Of a stretch of 64,000 nucleotides of DNA, positions 8,438 to 16,776 are shown piece after piece. The stretch is from positions 2,552,001 through 2,616,000 of the forward strand of contig CP158972.1 in the NCBI GenBank assembly GCA_040429635.1, in the 5' to 3' direction. Position 1 is the first letter of the stretch. The number at the start of each line of letters is the position of its first letter. Below the pieces are notes generated by a model. The model was not told where the DNA came from and ran no database searches. It was given only the letters and a program-made list of their open reading frames with translations. The position numbers were made by a program, and so were the translations under genes. Source of the DNA: Tamlana crocina. Lineage in GTDB: Bacteria; Bacteroidota; Bacteroidia; Flavobacteriales; Flavobacteriaceae.

Positions 8438-9940
8438 TTAATTGACCATGGACACTTTTTTGCTGCTGTAATCAGCTTCGCGGTTTTTGGCTTCTTCTAG
8501 CCATTTAGGCACCAGGTTTTTCTTAAATTCCTCTTTTTCTGATTTTAATTTTTCAACATCGAGGTCAATAAATTCCTGCGCTTTTTCTTTAGTTGAAATA
8601 TCGGGCATTTCAACGGGAGCATTATGCCCCAGCTCGGCCAAGAGCCTGGCCAATTTTAAACGCCCTTCCTGAATAATGGTTAAGGCTCCTCCCATAACAC
8701 GAGCCGTTTCAACAGGCGAATGGAAAGAAGCACCATGAGCAGCGGCCGAATAATCCCAACGCCATTGCGCATGGCGGATATCGGTTAAAATAGCTTTCAT
8801 CTGTGCTTCGGTGGCGCCTAAATCCCAAGCTTTTTTTGCTTCAATATGTGCCTTCACCAAAAAGTCTTCCAGCTTCAAGCGGTTTTCTGTGGCTTTACGT
8901 TGGCGTTCGTAAACATTTAGTTTCAGTTTTTCAGCATCCTCACGATGGCAAACCTGGCAGGCGTTAGCTACATTGTTGAGAGGCGACTGAATGTGATGAT
9001 CGGTAAATTTTTGTCCGCCCTCACTTTTATAAGGCATGTGGCAATCGGCACAAGAAACACCCCTATCGGCATGTACACCCGTTAAATATGTTTCGTAACC
9101 TGGGTGCTGTGCCTTTAACATTGGGGCACGACTTAACTGATGTGTCCAATCACTGAACTCTATCTCATCGTAATACTCTTCCATGGCTTCAGCCGTCATC
9201 CCATTTTTCCATGGAAACTTTAAATAAGGCACCCCTTCTTTTCCGGGTAATTTTTTATCAAAATAATACTCTACGTGGCACTGCGCACAAACCAACGAAC
9301 GCATTTCTTGGTGCGTTGCTTGATTGATATCTTTGCCCATTTCTTGAAACGCCTCTACCAAAGCCGGTCTGGTAATGGTGAGTTTCATGGTTTTTGAATC
9401 GTGGCAATCGGCGCAACCAATGGGGTTAACCACTTCGGCCCCTTTATCGGCCCATTTACCGGAATAAAATTCGGCAATGCCATTTTCGTTCATTAAACGG
9501 GGTACATCAGGGCTTTTACAGGTCCAGCAAGTAGCCGGCATTGGGCCATCGCCTTTCCCCTCGGGCGCACCAGTTCTCAAGGTATTGTGTATATCTTCAA
9601 TGGCGTAATAATGCCCTCTACCCTGATTATAATCTTTTGAAAACCCGTAACCTGCCCATAGCACCACCAAACGTGAATCTTCATGCAGCACGTCGCGCAT
9701 GGCAGAACCGCCCTGCATGGATGCAAAACTGGTATCGGCAGTTTGCATGTACGATTGGTATTCGGCAGGAAAGTTTTTGCCCCATTCTTCGTTACGGGGT
9801 TCGTTTTCCCCAAGCTCAACTTTAGGAACGTACTTGTATTTAGCTTCATTTTTTCGGTTAACGATACTTGACGCCAACATTCCTAAGAGGAAAACAACTA
9901 CGGCGGTAACGATAAATAATACTTTGTTTTTCATTTTCAA
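8438..9940 (-). CDS. nrfA: Ammonia-forming cytochrome c nitrite reductase, catalytic subunit
   Basis: This 500-residue periplasmic pentaheme protein reduces nitrite to ammonium with six electrons. Five heme motifs are visible in order: CWTCK (the lysine-ligated catalytic heme), CADCH, CAQCH, CADCH and CQVCH. The N terminus is a single hydrophobic segment (VLFIVTAVVVFLLGMLASSIV) that acts as signal or anchor. After the third motif come the Tyr/Lys-rich segment and the LSRAPMLKAQHPGYETYLTGVHA region typical of NrfA. It is preceded by nrfH with a 6-bp gap, forming the NrfHA menaquinol-nitrite reductase. NrfA enzymes also reduce NO, relevant beside the NO-sensor operon. Confidence 0.96.
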   Translation of the reverse strand: MKMKNKVLFIVTAVVVFLLGMLASSIVNRKNEAKYKYVPKVELGENEPRNEEWGKNFPAEYQSYMQTADTSFASMQGGSAMRDVLHEDSRLVVLWAGYGFSKDYNQGRGHYYAIEDIHNTLRTGAPEGKGDGPMPATCWTCKSPDVPRLMNENGIAEFYSGKWADKGAEVVNPIGCADCHDSKTMKLTITRPALVEAFQEMGKDINQATHQEMRSLVCAQCHVEYYFDKKLPGKEGVPYLKFPWKNGMTAEAMEEYYDEIEFSDWTHQLSRAPMLKAQHPGYETYLTGVHADRGVSCADCHMPYKSEGGQKFTDHHIQSPLNNVANACQVCHREDAEKLKLNVYERQRKATENRLKLEDFLVKAHIEAKKAWDLGATEAQMKAILTDIRHAQWRWDYSAAAHGASFHSPVETARVMGGALTIIQEGRLKLARLLAELGHNAPVEMPDISTKEKAQEFIDLDVEKLKSEKEEFKKNLVPKWLEEAKNREADYSSKKVSMVN

Positions 9941-9946
9941 AAAAAA

Positions 9947-10546
9947 TTATTGGTCAGCTATTTGATTTTCGAGCCATTCGGGGATTACGGCTTCTTCCGT
10001 ATCGGTGGGCAATGGCGCTATGTTATTTTTTATGGTTGAAATACCATGAACACTGCCATGAGGCACTTCTTGATGGCAGCTCCAGCATTGTCTATCGGTT
10101 CTGTTTTCTTTATGGCCGTCAATCCAATTTGCATATTTGGTTTGAGTAACTTGTTGTACATGGCACCGGATACAATTGTTCTGAACCACTTCTTCTGATG
10201 CTTCGCGCATAAACATCACTTCGGGCTCGGCCCTTAACGTGAAAACCGAAGCATGGAACAGGCCATCCTTCGCCTTAAAATAATATTTGTTGAACACGTT
10301 GTTGTGCGGCACATGGCAGTCGTTACAATTGGCCCACTCGCGGTGCGAGCTGTGCATCCAACTATTATAAACGGGTGTCATAACGTGGCAGTTTACGCAG
10401 GCTTGCGGATTATCAGACATATACGATACCAATTCGGCTTCTTTTGCCATAAAAAAACCTAATCCTGTAATAACAGCTATTAAAAAAACCGCTATGGTTC
10501 TCCATCTTGATGCCTTGTCCGGAAGTATGTTTTTTCGAAGGTTCAC
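9947..10546 (-). CDS. nrfH: NrfH, membrane tetraheme menaquinol dehydrogenase for NrfA
   Basis: This 199-residue NapC/NirT-family protein has one N-terminal membrane helix (about residues 17-36) and four heme motifs: CVNCH, CNDCH, CIRCH and CWSCH. It takes electrons from menaquinol and passes them to NrfA. It is the first gene of nrfH-nrfA-ccsBA. A single TAAGTATT half-site lies 7 bp upstream, but the partner half is not recognisable, so control by the same regulator as the nitrate genes is uncertain. Confidence 0.95.
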   Translation of the reverse strand: MNLRKNILPDKASRWRTIAVFLIAVITGLGFFMAKEAELVSYMSDNPQACVNCHVMTPVYNSWMHSSHREWANCNDCHVPHNNVFNKYYFKAKDGLFHASVFTLRAEPEVMFMREASEEVVQNNCIRCHVQQVTQTKYANWIDGHKENRTDRQCWSCHQEVPHGSVHGISTIKNNIAPLPTDTEEAVIPEWLENQIADQ

Positions 10547-10552
10547 AATTAT

Positions 10553-10560
10553 TAAGTATT
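10553..10560. promoter_or_regulatory. Half-site TAAGTATT before nrfH
   Basis: The eight bases match the left half and centre of the TAAGTA-N4-TACTTA operator, but the expected right half reads TTTTTT. It could be a decayed or low-affinity site. No TAnnTTTG element is seen near it. Confidence 0.3.
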
Positions 10561-10691
10561 AATTTTTTTTATTAGCTGCACTATTTTATGGCTTGGACAC
10601 GAACAAAACTCCCATATTTTTTCCTTAAAAAAACTGACTTTTATCATTTTAAAGATAAAAAAATTACTTCTTACTCAATGTTATGAACACA

Positions 10692-11429
10692 TTAATTTTT
10701 ATTATTTTTCTTATATTTTATATTCCCCAATTCGATCCCAATAGCCGTTTTAGCCAAAATGGTAAACACAAAAGCACCAAGAGCCCAAATACCCAAAGTC
10801 ACACCAATTTCGATGCCCGTGGGTGTGTATTCGGCAATTTTACCTTAAGGTCCGGGGATAAAACCAGGAACGATTAATCCGAAGCCTTTTTCAATCCAAA
10901 TGGCCACAAACAGAATAAAACAAGAAAAGAACAGCACCTTAAAATTATTGCGCAGTTTATGGAAGGTTAACAATACCGTGGCCAACACGTTTAAAGGAAT
11001 GGCCGTCCAAATCCAAGGCAACAAAGCATCTTTTCCGTGCAATCCAAAAAACAAATAACAAGCACTTTCACTGTGGTGCGTGGGGGCGTAAAATTCTTTG
11101 AACAATTCTGAAATAAGCAGGATTAAATTAATCTGTGCCGCTACGGTCACCACCATGGCTATTTTCTTGATGGTTTTATCTTCAATCTTAAACGCCGTAA
11201 AACTTCTTACAATGGCAGAAACCATGGCCAGAAGCTTTAAACTTTCAAGGTTCTCTATGGTCTGTTTTAGTTTATCGTCTTGCTCTTGGTTATCGGTTTC
11301 GGTAATTGCAATGAGTAGATTTTCATTTTCAGCAGGAACAACATCGCAATTCGGCAAAGCTTTCAAAGCTTCAATAAGACGCTGTTTTCTTCCAGAATGC
11401 GGGTGGGCTAAATAACTTGTGATTGGCAT
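10692..11429 (-). pseudogene. NapD-NrfD chimera with in-frame stop
   Basis: The frame opening at 11429 begins as a NapD-like chaperone domain (about residues 1-73: MPITSYLAHPHSGRKQ..., ..LPNCDVVPAENENLLIAITE.., ending LLAMVSA). It then switches without a break into the C-terminal part of an NrfD/PsrC-type quinol-oxidising membrane protein (from about 74: KIAMVVTVAAQINLILLISELFKEF, THHSESA.YLFFGLHG, PWIWTAIPLNVLA). After GFIPGP comes a TAA (10847-10845). The same frame continues downstream for 50 more codons that still read as NrfD (GKIAEYTPTGIEIG, TLGIWALGAFVFTI) and stops at 10692. So a large internal deletion joined two genes and a nonsense codon followed. The first 194 codons may still be translated. 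Confidence 0.75.
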
Positions 11430-11480
11430 AAACTTTTATTAATAAAAGACAAATCTACCTTATGTATAAAATCTAAAAAC

Positions 11481-11492
11481 TGACGATCGTCA
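11481..11492. promoter_or_regulatory. Perfect palindrome TGACGATCGTCA between divergent genes
   Basis: A 12-bp perfect palindrome lies in the intergenic region between the NapD-NrfD remnant (minus) and moeA (plus). Its TGAC-N4-GTCA layout is Crp/Fnr-like and differs from the TAAGTA operators. It is 78 bp upstream of the moeA -7 element. No second copy was noticed. Confidence 0.4.
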
Positions 11493-11569
11493 CATCTGTA
11501 TTATTTATATCAAATCTAAATAAACTGGAATTCTGCCTCATTGAAGCGCAAAACAATTCCCAAATTCGC

Positions 11570-11577
11570 TATATTTG
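11570..11577 (+). promoter_or_regulatory. -7 element of the molybdenum cofactor operon
   Basis: The bases TATATTTG match TAnnTTTG exactly. A start of transcription around 11583 would give a leader of about 20 bases before the ATG at 11602. This argues against the in-frame TTG at 11575, which lies inside this element. Confidence 0.6.
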
Positions 11578-11601
11578 CAAAGACACAACGCTAATCATCC
11601 C

Positions 11602-12780
11602 ATGATTTCTATTGAAAAAGCCATACAATTAGTAAAACAACAAGTAAAACCACTTTTAAAAGTAACTACTAAACCTGTTGAAAAAGCTTGTGGTTACGAA
11701 TTATCAAAAGACATACTATCACCCATTAATATGCCTCCGTTCAGGCAATCGGCCATGGATGGCTACGCCTTGAATTTGCATGACAGTTTGGAATACCAAT
11801 TAATTGGTGAAATAAAAGCAGGCGATGGTCAACAACCTGTTTTAAAACCAGGGGAAGCGTTGAGGATATTTACCGGAGCTGCCGTTCCCGATTCTGCCAA
11901 TGCCGTGATGATGCAGGAAAAGGTGGAAGTTAATGGCAAGTCCATTTCAATTGAACATCACGTTGAAAACGAAACCAATATCCGTCCGCTGGGTGAGCAG
12001 GTAAAACAAAGTGAACTGGCTTTAAAAAAAGGCACGAAATTAACGCCTGCTGCTATCGGATATTTGTCGTCGTTAGGTATATCTGAAGTTTCGGTGTTTC
12101 AAAAACCATCCATTGCACTCATTTCAACGGGCAATGAACTGGTTGAACCCGGCACCGATTTACCCTACGGAAAAATTTACGAAAGCAACTCAAAGATGCT
12201 ATTGAGTGCCCTGTACAGCCTCAAATTTTATGATGTTTCCATACATAAATTAGAAGACGATTACGCTAAAACCTTAGACAAATTAAAGACCATAATCAAG
12301 CAGAATGATTTGGTGCTGATAACTGGTGGCATTTCGGTGGGCGATTACGATTATGTGGGCAAAGCCTTGAATGAACTTGGCGTAGAGGAAGTGTTTTATA
12401 AAGTCAAGCAAAAGCCGGGTAAACCGCTTTTCTTCGGAAAAAAAAATAACACCACCATTTTTGCATTGCCCGGAAATCCTGCTGCAGCCCTCACCTGCTT
12501 TTATGTTTATGTGTATATCGCGTTGCAAAACATGATGGGCCGCGAAAGCAATAAATTACCATATGTTGAAGCCAAATCGCTTTCAAATTTTGAAAAAAAA
12601 GGCGACCGTCCACAATTTTTAAAAGCCATTTTTACAGACGGAAAAGTTGAAATTTTAGAAGGACAAAGTTCGGCCATGCAACAAACCTTTGCCCTATCGA
12701 ACGCTTTGGTTTTTGTTCCGGAACACGTCACTAAAATAGACATTAACGACACCGTTGAAACCATTTTATTACCCGTTTAA
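11602..12780 (+). CDS. moeA: Molybdopterin molybdotransferase MoeA
   Basis: MoeA inserts molybdate into adenylylated molybdopterin. From ATG 11602 it is 392 residues (MISIEKAIQLVKQQ...), close to the family norm of about 400. Visible motifs are PPFRQSAMDGYA, the substrate-binding GEALRIFTGAAVPDSANAVMMQE, TGNEL and the MoCF-domain loop ITGGISVGDYDYV with PGKPLFFG and ALPGNPAA. The TTG start at 11575 was rejected because it overlaps the -7 element. It opens a plus-strand operon of nine cofactor-related genes, serving the NasC, YdeP-like and xanthine-dehydrogenase-like enzymes in this window. Confidence 0.95.
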   Translation: MISIEKAIQLVKQQVKPLLKVTTKPVEKACGYELSKDILSPINMPPFRQSAMDGYALNLHDSLEYQLIGEIKAGDGQQPVLKPGEALRIFTGAAVPDSANAVMMQEKVEVNGKSISIEHHVENETNIRPLGEQVKQSELALKKGTKLTPAAIGYLSSLGISEVSVFQKPSIALISTGNELVEPGTDLPYGKIYESNSKMLLSALYSLKFYDVSIHKLEDDYAKTLDKLKTIIKQNDLVLITGGISVGDYDYVGKALNELGVEEVFYKVKQKPGKPLFFGKKNNTTIFALPGNPAAALTCFYVYVYIALQNMMGRESNKLPYVEAKSLSNFEKKGDRPQFLKAIFTDGKVEILEGQSSAMQQTFALSNALVFVPEHVTKIDINDTVETILLPV

Positions 12781-12782
12781 TT

Positions 12783-13121
12783 ATGGATTACAAAATAAAA
12801 AGCAGAATATGGATTGAGTCTAATGGCCATGTTCTTTTAGGCGAAGGGCGTGTACAGCTTTTAAAAGCTATTCAAGAAACGGGGTCGTTATCGAAAGCGG
12901 CAAAATCTTTGAATATTTCATATAAAAAAGCCTGGCACCTTCTTGATTCAGTAAACCAATCGGCCAAAACCCCGGTTACAGTAAACAACATTGGTGGCAA
13001 AGGTGGTGGCGGTGCCGAACTGACAGAATACGGAAAGTCATTAATTACGGCATTCGACGAAATCAATAAAAACTGTTGGGATTTTTTAGACAACCAACTT
13101 AAAAAGATTGAAAACCTCTAA
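12783..13121 (+). CDS. ModE-like winged-helix regulator without molybdate-binding domain
   Basis: The 112-residue protein matches the N-terminal DNA-binding domain of ModE: GRVQLLKAIQETGSLSKAAKSLNISYKKAWHLLDSVN, then the glycine-rich wing GGKGGGGAELTEYGKSLI. The C-terminal TOBE/Mop domains that bind molybdate in classical ModE are absent, so sensing must come from elsewhere or not at all. It starts 2 bp after moeA and is translated with the cofactor operon. No ModABC molybdate transporter is visible in this window. Confidence 0.88.
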   Translation: MDYKIKSRIWIESNGHVLLGEGRVQLLKAIQETGSLSKAAKSLNISYKKAWHLLDSVNQSAKTPVTVNNIGGKGGGGAELTEYGKSLITAFDEINKNCWDFLDNQLKKIENL

Positions 13122-13139
13122 AATATATTCACTAAAAAC

Positions 13140-13880
13140 ATGCTCCAAACCGAGAACATATACTCATTTTTATTTCTGCTGCCCATCGTGGCCTTTTTAT
13201 ATTCGAGTGTGGGGCACGGCGGTGCAAGTGGCTATTTGGCATTAATGGCTTTATTTTCGTTTGCACCCGAAACCATGAAGCCCACTGCCCTATTACTAAA
13301 TCTATTCGTGGCGGGCATCTCGTTTTACTATTATTATAAAGGTGGTTTTTTCAACAAAAAACTGTTCTTTTCATTTGCCATAGCTTCCATCCCACTAGCA
13401 TTTATTGGGGGCACATTAGAAATTGAGGCCTCACTTTATAAAAAAATATTGGCCGTTTTATTGGTGTTCGCCATTTTAAAAATGCTGAATGTTTTTGGCA
13501 GGGAAAGCAACACGATAAAAGAAGTGAAACTATGGCAAGGATTGGTTGTGGGTAGTGTTATTGGCTTCTTTTCTGGCCTCATTGGCATTGGCGGCGGCAT
13601 CATTTTAACCCCCGTGATTTTATTGTTGCACTGGGGAAAAATGAAAGAAGCGGCAGCCGTTTCAGCATTATTTATTTGGGTAAACTCGGCAGCTGGACTG
13701 ATTGGGCAAATCAGTACCGGCGTTCGGTTGGAAGCAGCTTCGTTCCTCTTAGTGGCCGTTGCCCTGATAGGTGGCGTTTTAGGCGGCTATTTGGGAAGCA
13801 AAAAAATAAACAATCAAAGTTTAAGGTATATTTTGGCATTCGTACTCATTATCGCTTCGGTAAAATTGTTTTTCACTTAA
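13140..13880 (+). CDS. TSUP (TauE/SafE) family membrane transporter
   Basis: This 246-residue inner-membrane protein has about eight hydrophobic segments and two family hallmarks: VGHGGASGYLALMALF near the N terminus and FFSGLIGIGGGIILTPVILL in the middle. TSUP proteins move sulfur-containing or other small anions such as sulfite, thiosulfate or sulfoacetate. Position between the ModE-like gene (18 bp) and mobA (1 bp) suggests a role with molybdate or the sulfur used for molybdopterin. That is inference; the sequence alone does not give the substrate. Confidence 0.85.
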   Translation: MLQTENIYSFLFLLPIVAFLYSSVGHGGASGYLALMALFSFAPETMKPTALLLNLFVAGISFYYYYKGGFFNKKLFFSFAIASIPLAFIGGTLEIEASLYKKILAVLLVFAILKMLNVFGRESNTIKEVKLWQGLVVGSVIGFFSGLIGIGGGIILTPVILLLHWGKMKEAAAVSALFIWVNSAAGLIGQISTGVRLEAASFLLVAVALIGGVLGGYLGSKKINNQSLRYILAFVLIIASVKLFFT

Positions 13881-13881
13881 A

Positions 13882-14466
13882 ATGATTGAAAAAAACAACA
13901 TAACAGGCATTATTCTCGCGGGTGGAAAAAGCTCACGAATGGGGACGGACAAAGGGCTTTTGCTTTATAATGGCAAACCTTTTGTTCAGCATAGCATTGG
14001 TGCGTTGTTGCCTTTGGTTTCTGAAATCATTATAGTTTCAGACCATCCTGAATATGACCAATTTGGTTTTAAACGCATTGAAGACGATGTAAAAAGTGCG
14101 GGGCCGGTATCTGGAATTTATTCGGGACTAAAAGTCTCAACCACGCCATACAGTTTAATTTTAAGTTGTGATATTCCGTTGATTACGACTAAAATTTTAA
14201 ACAAACTGATTGAACATACCGATGATAAATCTGCAATCGTTCAAATTGAAAGCAACGGCAAAACCATGCCGCTCATTTCGCTTTACAAACGCGAAGTAAA
14301 AGATATATTTTATCAACTTTTGCTGCAAAACGAACGGCGGTTGCGAGTGGCCGTACAATCCTGCCATTATAAAAATGTGGTTTTGGAAGACGATTTAAAC
14401 CACGCCACGATTAATGTGAATACAAAAGAAGAATTTAAACAACTTAACCATGAAAATAACCATTAA
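13882..14466 (+). CDS. mobA: Molybdenum cofactor guanylyltransferase MobA
   Basis: MobA attaches GMP to molybdenum cofactor to form the MGD cofactor of DMSO-reductase-family enzymes such as nitrate reductase. The 194-residue protein starts with ITGIILAGGKSSRMGTDKGLLLYNGKPF (nucleotide-binding LxGGxSxRMGxDK motif), followed by SAGPVSGIYSGL and the metal-binding SCDIPL. It starts 1 bp after the TSUP gene and overlaps moaD by 17 bp. A second NTP-transferase gene at 59984 probably makes the CMP form. Confidence 0.93.
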   Translation: MIEKNNITGIILAGGKSSRMGTDKGLLLYNGKPFVQHSIGALLPLVSEIIIVSDHPEYDQFGFKRIEDDVKSAGPVSGIYSGLKVSTTPYSLILSCDIPLITTKILNKLIEHTDDKSAIVQIESNGKTMPLISLYKREVKDIFYQLLLQNERRLRVAVQSCHYKNVVLEDDLNHATINVNTKEEFKQLNHENNH

Positions 14467-14683
14467 ATATTTCGGACAAATTGCCGAAGTAACCCAAAAG
14501 GAAATGGAACAAATGGAGGTTTCGGGAGGTTCTATTTCTAAGGTTTTGGATGTCCTTTATTCGAAGTACAATAATTTGAAAAATAAAGAATTTAAAATAG
14601 CACAAAACCAAGAATTGGTTTCTAAAGACGAAAAATTAACCGGCGCGGAAATCGCATTATTACCACCGTTTTCGGGGGGGTGA
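14450..14683 (+). CDS. moaD: Molybdopterin synthase sulfur carrier MoaD
   Basis: This 77-residue ubiquitin-like protein ends in LLPPFSGG; the C-terminal Gly-Gly is adenylylated by MoeB and converted to a thiocarboxylate that supplies sulfur to MoaE. It overlaps the 3' end of mobA, indicating translational coupling. A palindromic repeat follows its stop codon. Confidence 0.93.
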   Translation: MKITIKYFGQIAEVTQKEMEQMEVSGGSISKVLDVLYSKYNNLKNKEFKIAQNQELVSKDEKLTGAEIALLPPFSGG

Positions 14684-14699
14684 AACATTAGTATTTAAT

Positions 14700-14786
14700 G
14701 TCATTACGAGGAGGAAACGACGAAGTAATCTTTCAAAAAAATTATATAAAAAAATAATAAGATTGCTTCACTTCGCTCGCAATGAC
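14700..14786. repeat. REP-like imperfect palindrome between moaD and moeB
   Basis: Left arm 14700-14732 (GTCATTACGAGGAGGAAACG... to ...AATCTT) and right arm 14759-14786 (AAGATTGCTTCACTTCGCTC... to ...AATGAC) are inverted copies of the widespread TCATTGCGAG...GAAGCAATCT type of extragenic palindrome. They are separated by an A/T-rich spacer. It sits inside the cofactor operon and could form an RNA hairpin. No gene is contained. Confidence 0.8.
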
Positions 14787-14800
14787 GAAAATTCGCAGGA

Positions 14801-15901
14801 ATGACAAACAGATACAACAGACATATTATTTTACCCGAAATTGGGCAAACGGGCCAAGACAAAATAAACAACGCCAAGGTACTGGTTATTGGTGCTGGCG
14901 GATTGGGTTGTCCTATTTTACAATATTTGGCTGCTGCCGGTGTGGGCACTCTGGGCATCATCGATTTTGATGTCGTTGAAACTTCCAATTTGCAACGTCA
15001 AGTATTATTCGGCAGTGCCAGTTTAGGCCAAAACAAAGCCATAGCGGCAAAACAACGCTTGGAAGATTTAAACACAGAGATTTCCATCATCGCTTTTGCG
15101 GAGCAACTCACCTACCAAAACGCCATCGAACTATTCGAAAAATACGACATTATTGTTGACGGCTCCGATAATTTTGAAACGCGGTATTTGGTTAACGACG
15201 CTTGCATTATCACAAACAGACCTTTGGTGTTTGGAGCAATTTATAAGTTTGAAGGGCAGGTTTCGGTGTTCAATTACAATAATGGACCGAGCTACCGCTG
15301 CTTATTTCCCAATGCCCCAGCAAAAGGCAGCGTGCCCAACTGTTCAGAAATTGGCGTTTTGGGTGTTTTACCCGGGATTATCGGTACCATGCAAGCCAAC
15401 GAGGCCTTAAAAATTATTTTAGAAATTGGCGACACCCTTTCAGGGAAACTGCTTTGCTATAACGCTTTGACGGCGCAATCTTCTGTTTTGAAAATTAGCA
15501 AATCAGAAAACCAAATTTCAAAAGTTTTGAAAGAAAAGCACCTTTTCAGCAAAAAGCAAATGGAAGAGAATTGCGCAATCCCAAATGTTGAAATTTCAAT
15601 TGATGCCGTTTTAAAAAAGGAAAACGTTCAGTTTATTGATGTTCGCGAACCACACGAAATGCCAAAAGTAGATGGTTTGGAGGTTACATATATTCCATTA
15701 AGTCAGTTGAAAAACAATTTAGAAAAAATCGATTCAAAGAAAGAAAATTTCATTTTTTGCCAATCAGGTATCCGTAGCAAAAAGGCCGTTTCTTTTTTAA
15801 TTGAATCAGGTTTTTCAAATTGCTACAGTATCAAGGAAGGCGCTCCAGAAATCAATAATTATTTAGAAACACAACAAAAAACAACGACCCATGTCAGATA
15901 A
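14801..15901 (+). CDS. moeB: MoeB-type MoaD adenylyltransferase with C-terminal rhodanese domain
   Basis: This 366-residue enzyme activates the C terminus of MoaD. The ThiF/MoeB domain (about 1-245) carries the ATP loop GAGGLGCPILQYLAAAGVG, DFDVVETSNLQRQ and DGSDNFETRYL. A rhodanese domain (about 255-360) has the active-site Cys in IFCQSGIRSKKA and may supply the sulfur directly, as in MOCS3-like fusions. One cysteine pair usual for the MoeB zinc site (CxxC) is partly present (CLFP) but the second CxxC is not obvious. It overlaps moaE by 11 bp. Confidence 0.92.
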   Translation: MTNRYNRHIILPEIGQTGQDKINNAKVLVIGAGGLGCPILQYLAAAGVGTLGIIDFDVVETSNLQRQVLFGSASLGQNKAIAAKQRLEDLNTEISIIAFAEQLTYQNAIELFEKYDIIVDGSDNFETRYLVNDACIITNRPLVFGAIYKFEGQVSVFNYNNGPSYRCLFPNAPAKGSVPNCSEIGVLGVLPGIIGTMQANEALKIILEIGDTLSGKLLCYNALTAQSSVLKISKSENQISKVLKEKHLFSKKQMEENCAIPNVEISIDAVLKKENVQFIDVREPHEMPKVDGLEVTYIPLSQLKNNLEKIDSKKENFIFCQSGIRSKKAVSFLIESGFSNCYSIKEGAPEINNYLETQQKTTTHVR

Positions 15902-16334
15902 AAAACCAAAAAACGTATTTAAACAAGGTGCTATTTCTTCAGCATTTATTGGAGAATCTATTGCCAAACATCAAACGAAAACCAGCATTGGCGCCCACAA
16001 CATATTTTTGGGCCAAGTACGTGCTGATGTTATTGATGGAAAAACCGTTTCGGCCATTGAATACACCGCTTACGAAGATATGGCCAATCAAAAATTCCAT
16101 GACATTAGAGAGGCCGCTTTTGAAAAATTCGACATGACTTGCATGCATATTTACCACAGCTTAGGCACAGTAAAAGCCGGCGAAATTTGCCTGTTTGTTT
16201 TCGTATCCTCGCCCCGACGCAAAGTAGTTTTTGAAGCTTTGGAATATATCGTTGAAGAGATTAAAGCAAATGTTCCCGTTTTTGGAAAGGAAATTTTTGA
16301 GGACGAAACACATCAATGGAAGAAAAACACTTAG
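15891..16334 (+). CDS. moaE: Molybdopterin synthase catalytic subunit MoaE
   Basis: MoaE transfers sulfur from MoaD to precursor Z (cPMP) to make molybdopterin. The 147-residue protein shows GAHNIFLGQVRADV, YTAYEDMA, the HSLGTVKAGEICLFVFVSSPRRKVVFEA core with the catalytic lysine, and a C-terminal WKKNT. It is translationally coupled to moeB. A four-helix-bundle gene separates it from moaCB. Confidence 0.94.
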   Translation: MSDKKPKNVFKQGAISSAFIGESIAKHQTKTSIGAHNIFLGQVRADVIDGKTVSAIEYTAYEDMANQKFHDIREAAFEKFDMTCMHIYHSLGTVKAGEICLFVFVSSPRRKVVFEALEYIVEEIKANVPVFGKEIFEDETHQWKKNT

Positions 16335-16362
16335 TGTTTTTGTGGAGTTGTTTATTTGTTGA

Positions 16363-16775
16363 ACCGTTTAATCGTAAAAAAGTAAAATATGGCATATACA
16401 TTTTCATTTGAAAAATTAAATGTTTGGAGTGATTCAAAACAATTAGTTAAATCAATTTATTTAATTACAAAAGACTTTCCCAACGAAGAAAAATTCGGTT
16501 TAACGAATCAACTACGAAGAGCATCCATATCCATAGCTTCCAATTTGGCTGAAGGAACCTCTCGACATACAAATAAAGATAAAGCCCATTTTTCAACTTT
16601 AGCTTTTAGTTCATTAATGGAAGTTTTAAATCAAATTATAATTTCAAAAGATTTGGGGTTTCTTCGAGAAAACGATTATCAAATGTTACGAAGTGAAGTT
16701 GAAAAAATTTCCAATAAACTAAACGCATTACGTAATTCCCAATTAAACAGTTAAACAAATCAACGATTAAACAGT
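16363..16775. repeat. Short inverted repeat flanking the four-helix-bundle gene
   Basis: ACCGTTTAATCG at 16363-16374 and CGATTAAACAGT at 16764-16775 are inverted copies (11 of 12) bracketing the gene 16389-16754; further CAGTTAAAC-like words lie beside the right copy. The arrangement suggests that the gene and its borders entered the operon as a unit between moaE and moaCB. Confidence 0.45.
16389..16754 (+). CDS. Four-helix-bundle protein (23S rRNA intervening-sequence family)
   Basis: The 121-residue protein matches the small helical family often called S23 or four-helix-bundle: KLNVWSDSKQLVKSIYLITKDFP, then QLRRASISIASNLAEG and a C-terminal helix ending SNKLNALRNSQLNS. Members occur inside 23S rRNA intervening sequences and scattered in bacterial genomes; their function is unknown. 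It is not a cofactor gene and interrupts the moa series, bordered by the inverted repeat 16363-16374/16764-16775. Confidence 0.9.
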   Translation: MAYTFSFEKLNVWSDSKQLVKSIYLITKDFPNEEKFGLTNQLRRASISIASNLAEGTSRHTNKDKAHFSTLAFSSLMEVLNQIIISKDLGFLRENDYQMLRSEVEKISNKLNALRNSQLNS

Positions 16776-16776
16776 C

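Noticed and set aside
10683-10877. Small plus-strand open frame after nrfH
   Set aside because: It is antisense to the still-recognisable NrfD codons of the pseudogene and shows no own family features.
11575-11601. Longer MoeA start at TTG 11575
   Set aside because: The TTG is part of the TATATTTG -7 element, and the ATG at 11602 gives the normal family N terminus.
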